This document shows positions 34,734-37,729 of a DNA stretch of 37,729 bases, piece after piece. Made by a program: the position numbers and the translations under genes. Numbering within the stretch: the stretch's first letter is position 1; each line of letters begins with the position of its first letter. Source of the stretch: JAXDLK01 sp034666665 (lineage in GTDB: Bacteria > Desulfobacterota > Binatia > JACPRU01); assembly GCA_034666665.1 (NCBI GenBank), contig JAXDLK010000370.1, positions 1 to 37,729 of the forward strand, given 5' to 3'. The notes under the pieces were generated by a model. That model ran no database searches. It had not been told where the DNA came from and saw nothing but the letters and a program-made list of their open reading frames with translations.

Positions 34734-36158
34734 TCAGGAGCGGCGGTACGGCGGCGACGGCCACCGAGGGTGCCACGGACGCTCGCGCTCGAACGCCCGC
34801 GCCGCGCGCAGGACGAGGTCTTCGCGGTGCCGCGGACCGACGATCTGCATGCCGATCGGCATTCCCGCGCGTGACATCCCGGCACGCACCGTCGCCGCGG
34901 GGTGCCCGGAGAGGTTGAACGGAATCGTGAACGCCGCGACTCCGAGCGGCACCTGCGGGCGGCCCTCCGTCTCCTCGGGGAACGGCCCTTTCGCCGGCGG
35001 AGGGTCGTAGGGGACGGTGGGCGTCACCAGGAGATCGAACCGTTCGAAGACCTCGCCGCACCATGCGTTCAGGCGCGCGCGCTGCCGCGCGGCCTCGCCG
35101 AAGCGTTCCGGCGTCATGCTCCAGCCGCTCCGGACTCCCGCGAGAAACGCACGGCCGAATCCTTCGACGTCGGCCCCGAGGCGCGCGTGGAGACGCGCGG
35201 CGAGCTCGAAATTGCCGAGCAGGCCCCACTCGCGCCCTACGAGCGGCGGACCCCCTTCGACGAGGCTGGTTTGCGCGCCGTGTCTTTCGAAGACCTTGGC
35301 GCCGTCCTCGACGGCCGCTGCGACGTCCGACTGGACGACCGCATAGCCAAGGTCGGGCGAGAACCCGATGCGCAGCCCCGTCGGCAAGGGCTTTCCAAGC
35401 TCCTCCACGTACGACGACGCGGGAGGCGGCAAGCTGTTCGGGTCGCAGCTCGAGGGTCCCGCGGTGACGTCGAGCACGAGCGCAGCGTCCGCCACGGTCC
35501 GCGTGAGCGGTCCGTAGACCGCGGTGTCGCCGAACTCCCAGAGATCGAACGGCCCGCGAGGCACCCGGCCGAACGACGGCTTCAAGCCGAAGGCGCCCGT
35601 GAAGCTCGCGGGGATGCGGATCGAGCCGCCCCCGTCGCTCGCGGTCACCAGCGGCAGGATGCCGCCGGCGAGCGCAGCCGCCGATCCGCCGCTCGATCCG
35701 CCCGGCGTGCGCTCCAGGTCCCACGGGGAGCGCGAGACGCCGAACACCCGGTTCTTGGTGATCGCGGTGTAGCCGAATTCGGGCGTGTTCGTCTTGCCGA
35801 TCGGGATCGCCCCGGCCGCGCGCAGGCGCGCCACCTGCGTCGAGTCACGGTCCGCGATGCGCCCCGCGAAGGGCACGGAGCCGAGCGACGTCGGCAGCCC
35901 CGCCACGTCCTCGAGGTCCTTCACGCCGAGCGGAACGCCTTCGAGCGGCCGCGCCTCGCCGCGCATGATCCGCCGTTCGGCGGCACGCGCCGCCTCCTCG
36001 AGGCGCTCCCGGTCGTCGACGACGACGACCGCATTGAGGTCCTCGCGGGTCGCCTCCACGCGCTCCAGAACCATCGCGAGAAGCTCGACCGGCGACACCC
36101 GCCGCGAGGTCACGGCGTCGATGATCTCGAGCAGGCTGCCTTCGAGCAGGGAGGGCAT
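34734..36158 (-). CDS. Amidase signature family amidase
   Basis: A 474-residue amidase of the GatA/AS family. The Ser-cisSer-Lys triad is visible: K80 ('GVKDLED'), cis-Ser S155 in 'TPGGSSGGSAAAL', and nucleophile S179 in 'DGGGSIRIPAS'. The spacing S155 to S179 matches known family members. It hydrolyses an amide bond to acid and ammonia. GatB and GatC are not near, and the sequence after the triad differs from GatA, so a catabolic amidase is more likely. ATG at 36158 chosen (GTG at 36161 also possible). The stop is three bases from the hybrid-kinase stop with no terminator between. Confidence 0.92.
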   Translation of the reverse strand: MPSLLEGSLLEIIDAVTSRRVSPVELLAMVLERVEATREDLNAVVVVDDRERLEEAARAAERRIMRGEARPLEGVPLGVKDLEDVAGLPTSLGSVPFAGRIADRDSTQVARLRAAGAIPIGKTNTPEFGYTAITKNRVFGVSRSPWDLERTPGGSSGGSAAALAGGILPLVTASDGGGSIRIPASFTGAFGLKPSFGRVPRGPFDLWEFGDTAVYGPLTRTVADAALVLDVTAGPSSCDPNSLPPPASSYVEELGKPLPTGLRIGFSPDLGYAVVQSDVAAAVEDGAKVFERHGAQTSLVEGGPPLVGREWGLLGNFELAARLHARLGADVEGFGRAFLAGVRSGWSMTPERFGEAARQRARLNAWCGEVFERFDLLVTPTVPYDPPPAKGPFPEETEGRPQVPLGVAAFTIPFNLSGHPAATVRAGMSRAGMPIGMQIVGPRHREDLVLRAARAFERERPWHPRWPSPPYRRS

Positions 36159-36191
36159 CACTTTCCCTTTCTTCGCTTCGTCCGCCGTGAC

Positions 36192-36219
36192 ATTAGACTG
36201 CCCGCCGCCACGGGATCAA
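36192..36219 (-). promoter_or_regulatory. Possible promoter for the amidase gene
   Basis: Minus strand: -35 TTGATC (36214-36219), 16-base spacer, -10 TCTAAT (36192-36197). Predicted leader about 27 bases, with an AAAGG before the start. The second base of the -10 deviates from consensus. Confidence 0.4.
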
Positions 36220-36270
36220 CGCGGGCGCTGGCGGCCGATGGCTTCCCCCGCGTGAACAAGGAGAGATTGC

Positions 36271-36921
36271 ATGCCGACCGTCATCGGAGCCCCCCTGTCG
36301 CCGTTCGTCCGCAAGGTGCGCGTCGCGCTGGCGGAGAAGAACGTCGCCTACGACCTCGATCCCGTCATTCCGTTCAATCCGCCGGCCGACTTTCGCAAGG
36401 TGAGCCCTCTCGGCAAGATCCCGGCGTTTCGTGATGGCGACCGCACGCTCTCGGATTCCTCGGTGATCTGCGCGTTCCTCGAGAAGGTGCATCCCGATCC
36501 TGCGCTCTATCCGCGTGATCCGTACGACTACGCCCGCGCCCTCTGGTTCGAGGAGTTCGGCGACACGGCGCTCGCGCAGAACCTGACCGGGACCTTCTTC
36601 TTCCAGCGCATCGTCGGGCCCCGCATCCTCAACCAGCCGACGGACGAGGAGGTGCTGAAGAAGGCGGCCGAGCAGGATCTGCCGCCGCTCTTCGATTATC
36701 TCGAAAGTCAGATCGGCACCGGCGATGCGCTCGTCGGCGGCGCCTTCTCGATCGCCGACGTGGGCATCGGCACGCAGTGGGTGAACGCGCGGCACGCCGG
36801 CTTCTCGCTCGACACGGCGCGGTGGCCGAAGCTCGGCCGCTACGTCGACGCGGTGCTGTCGCGGCCCTCGTTCCAGAAGCTCATCGAGGAGGAGTCGAAG
36901 TTCTTCGGCAAGGCTGCCTAG
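36271..36921 (+). CDS. Glutathione S-transferase family protein
   Basis: A 216-residue GST. The N-terminal domain starts 'TVIGAPLSPFVRKVRVALAE', with the catalytic-position Ser10, then 'VSPLGKIPAFRDGD' with the cis-Pro and 'LSDSSVICAFLEKVHP' for the glutathione carboxylates. The helical domain has 'GGAFSIADVGIGTQWVNAR', the usual capping-box region. Substrate unknown. The ATG has an AAGGAGAG site seven bases upstream. It precedes a DsbA-fold isomerase-like gene by 19 bases; both use glutathione in known families, so a joint catabolic or detoxification role is plausible. Confidence 0.92.
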   Translation: MPTVIGAPLSPFVRKVRVALAEKNVAYDLDPVIPFNPPADFRKVSPLGKIPAFRDGDRTLSDSSVICAFLEKVHPDPALYPRDPYDYARALWFEEFGDTALAQNLTGTFFFQRIVGPRILNQPTDEEVLKKAAEQDLPPLFDYLESQIGTGDALVGGAFSIADVGIGTQWVNARHAGFSLDTARWPKLGRYVDAVLSRPSFQKLIEEESKFFGKAA

Positions 36922-36940
36922 CCGCCCTCCTCGCTGCCAC

Positions 36941-37573
36941 ATGGCGGATCGCGAGCTCGTCGAGCTCAAGATGTATTCGGACTACAAGAGTCCGTTCGCC
37001 TACCTCGCCTTCGATCCCGCGTTCGCTCTCGAGCAGCGATATCGCGTGCGCGTGCGCTGGATCCCGTTTCAGCTGCGCATCAAGGGACGCGGGGAGCGGA
37101 GCCTCTATTCGGAGTACAAGGCGCGGTACTCCTACCTCGACGCCCGCCGCTGGGCGAAGCCCCGGGGCCTGGTGATCCTCGGCCCGCGCAAAGTCTACGA
37201 CACCACGCCCGCCCTCGTCGGCGGTCTCTTCGCCGAGCGCGCAGGACGGCTCCGCGAGTACAGCCGCCTCGTCTACGAGCGCTTCTTCCGGCGTGAGCTC
37301 GAGGTCGACGAACCGGAGGCAGTGGCCGGAGCGATCGGCGAGCTGGGGCTCGCCGCCGACGGGTACCGTGCGTACGCCGCCTCGGAAGGAGCCCGCGAGT
37401 ACGAACGCGCGCAGCAAGAGGCCGCCGCGGATCACGTGTTCGGCGTGCCGCTCTTCGTCCTCGACGGCGAGCCCTTCTGGGGCCACGACCGCATTCCCGC
37501 GCTCGAGCAGCGCCTGGTCGAGAAGGGCCTCGCGCTCGCGTCCCCCGGCGGGAGCGCCGGGACGATCGCCTAG
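36941..37573 (+). CDS. DsbA-fold protein, 2-hydroxychromene-2-carboxylate isomerase-like
   Basis: A 210-residue thioredoxin-fold protein of the DsbA/kappa-GST group. The N-terminus 'KMYSDYKSPFAYLAFDPAF' has Ser in place of the CxxC disulphide site (S17), as in 2-hydroxychromene-2-carboxylate isomerases, which use glutathione in aromatic catabolism. The C-terminal strand is 'DHVFGVPLFVLDGEPFWGHD', containing the cis-Pro loop and the conserved W-G motif. The actual substrate is unknown. It follows the GST gene closely. Its TAG stop shares a CTAG palindrome with the convergent dehydrogenase stop. Confidence 0.88.
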   Translation: MADRELVELKMYSDYKSPFAYLAFDPAFALEQRYRVRVRWIPFQLRIKGRGERSLYSEYKARYSYLDARRWAKPRGLVILGPRKVYDTTPALVGGLFAERAGRLREYSRLVYERFFRRELEVDEPEAVAGAIGELGLAADGYRAYAASEGAREYERAQQEAAADHVFGVPLFVLDGEPFWGHDRIPALEQRLVEKGLALASPGGSAGTIA

Positions 37574-37729
37574 GGCATCCACCAGCCGCCGTTCGGACTG
37601 ATGATCTGACCGGTGACGAACTCGCCGTCGTCGGACGCGAGGTAGAGCGCGGCCGCCGCGATGTCCTTCGGCTTGCCGGATTTCTTCAGCGGAGTGTTCA
37701 TCATCCACGCCTGGCGAACGAGCGGCGAC
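37570..37729 (-). CDS. Short-chain dehydrogenase/reductase, C-terminal fragment
   Basis: The last 52 codons of a minus-strand gene cut by the window edge. The visible end reads 'TPLKKSGKPKDIAAAALYLA', then 'SDDGEFVTGQIISPNGGWW' and MP. This is the typical SDR ending: the 'P.DIA..ALYLASD....TGQ...NGG' pattern that closes the Rossmann fold and forms the tetramer contact in FabG-like enzymes. The active-site YxxxK part lies outside the window. The stop overlaps the neighbouring gene by four bases. Confidence 0.85.
   Translation of the reverse strand, partial: SPLVRQAWMMNTPLKKSGKPKDIAAAALYLASDDGEFVTGQIISPNGGWWMP

Overview
The window is GC-rich chromosomal DNA whose genes have strongly G/C-biased third codon positions. 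It comes from a diderm bacterium, judged by a bifunctional PBP1-type penicillin-binding protein, a lipoprotein and exported proteins. The mix of a 2-hydroxyacyl-CoA-lyase-like TPP enzyme, two GSTs, a 2-hydroxychromene-2-carboxylate-isomerase-like protein, a FadA-like thiolase, DUF2333, DUF3106 and AmrS fits an uncultured proteobacterial, myxococcal or Binatota-like lineage. That placement is inference only. I see no transposase, integrase, phage gene or CRISPR array, so this looks like ordinary chromosome.

Layout. (1) 25-3545, minus: a four-gene unit (TPP enzyme, CinA-like protein, exported protein, membrane-anchored SRPBCC protein) read from a clear sigma70 promoter at 3602-3630. (2) 3693-8337, plus: amrS and ispG, each with its own apparently leaderless promoter, then a coupled operon of a ferritin-like diiron protein, a TetR regulator and an exported SlyD-type FKBP. 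Two abutting 17-bp AGTGA-N7-TCACT palindromes lie directly before that operon. (3) 8378-15902, minus: uvrB-uvrC-comEC, a 68-residue membrane protein and a YdjC/ChbG deacetylase. (4) 16007-19977, minus: a tightly packed unit of class A PBP, ECF sigma factor, zinc-finger anti-sigma factor and DUF3106 protein. (5) 20048-23508, plus: a PAS histidine kinase coupled to an NtrC-type regulator, followed by a receiver domain that has lost its phosphorylation residues. (6) 23497-24727, minus: a cupin lipoprotein and a PolB-like 3'-5' exonuclease, divergent from a thiolase (24811-26007, plus) with face-to-face promoters. (7) 26001-27791, minus: GST, DUF2333 protein and a possible 45-residue ORF with a strong ribosome binding site but atypical codons. 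(8) 27924-27997: tRNA-Arg(TCG). (9) 28058-34730: a small basic protein (minus), a largely gene-free stretch, then on plus a zinc-ribbon protein, a GT39-type membrane glycosyltransferase, two small proteins and a 991-residue hybrid histidine kinase. (10) 34734-37729: an amidase (minus), a GST and a DsbA-fold isomerase-like protein (plus), and the C-terminus of a short-chain dehydrogenase (minus).

No locus is unmistakably a new defence or biosynthetic system. The parts most worth a second look are the diiron/TetR/FKBP operon with its double operator, the PBP-sigma-anti-sigma-DUF3106 unit, the pseudo-receiver beside the NtrC pair, the run of leaderless promoters, and the short ORF behind the hairpin at 26161-26185.
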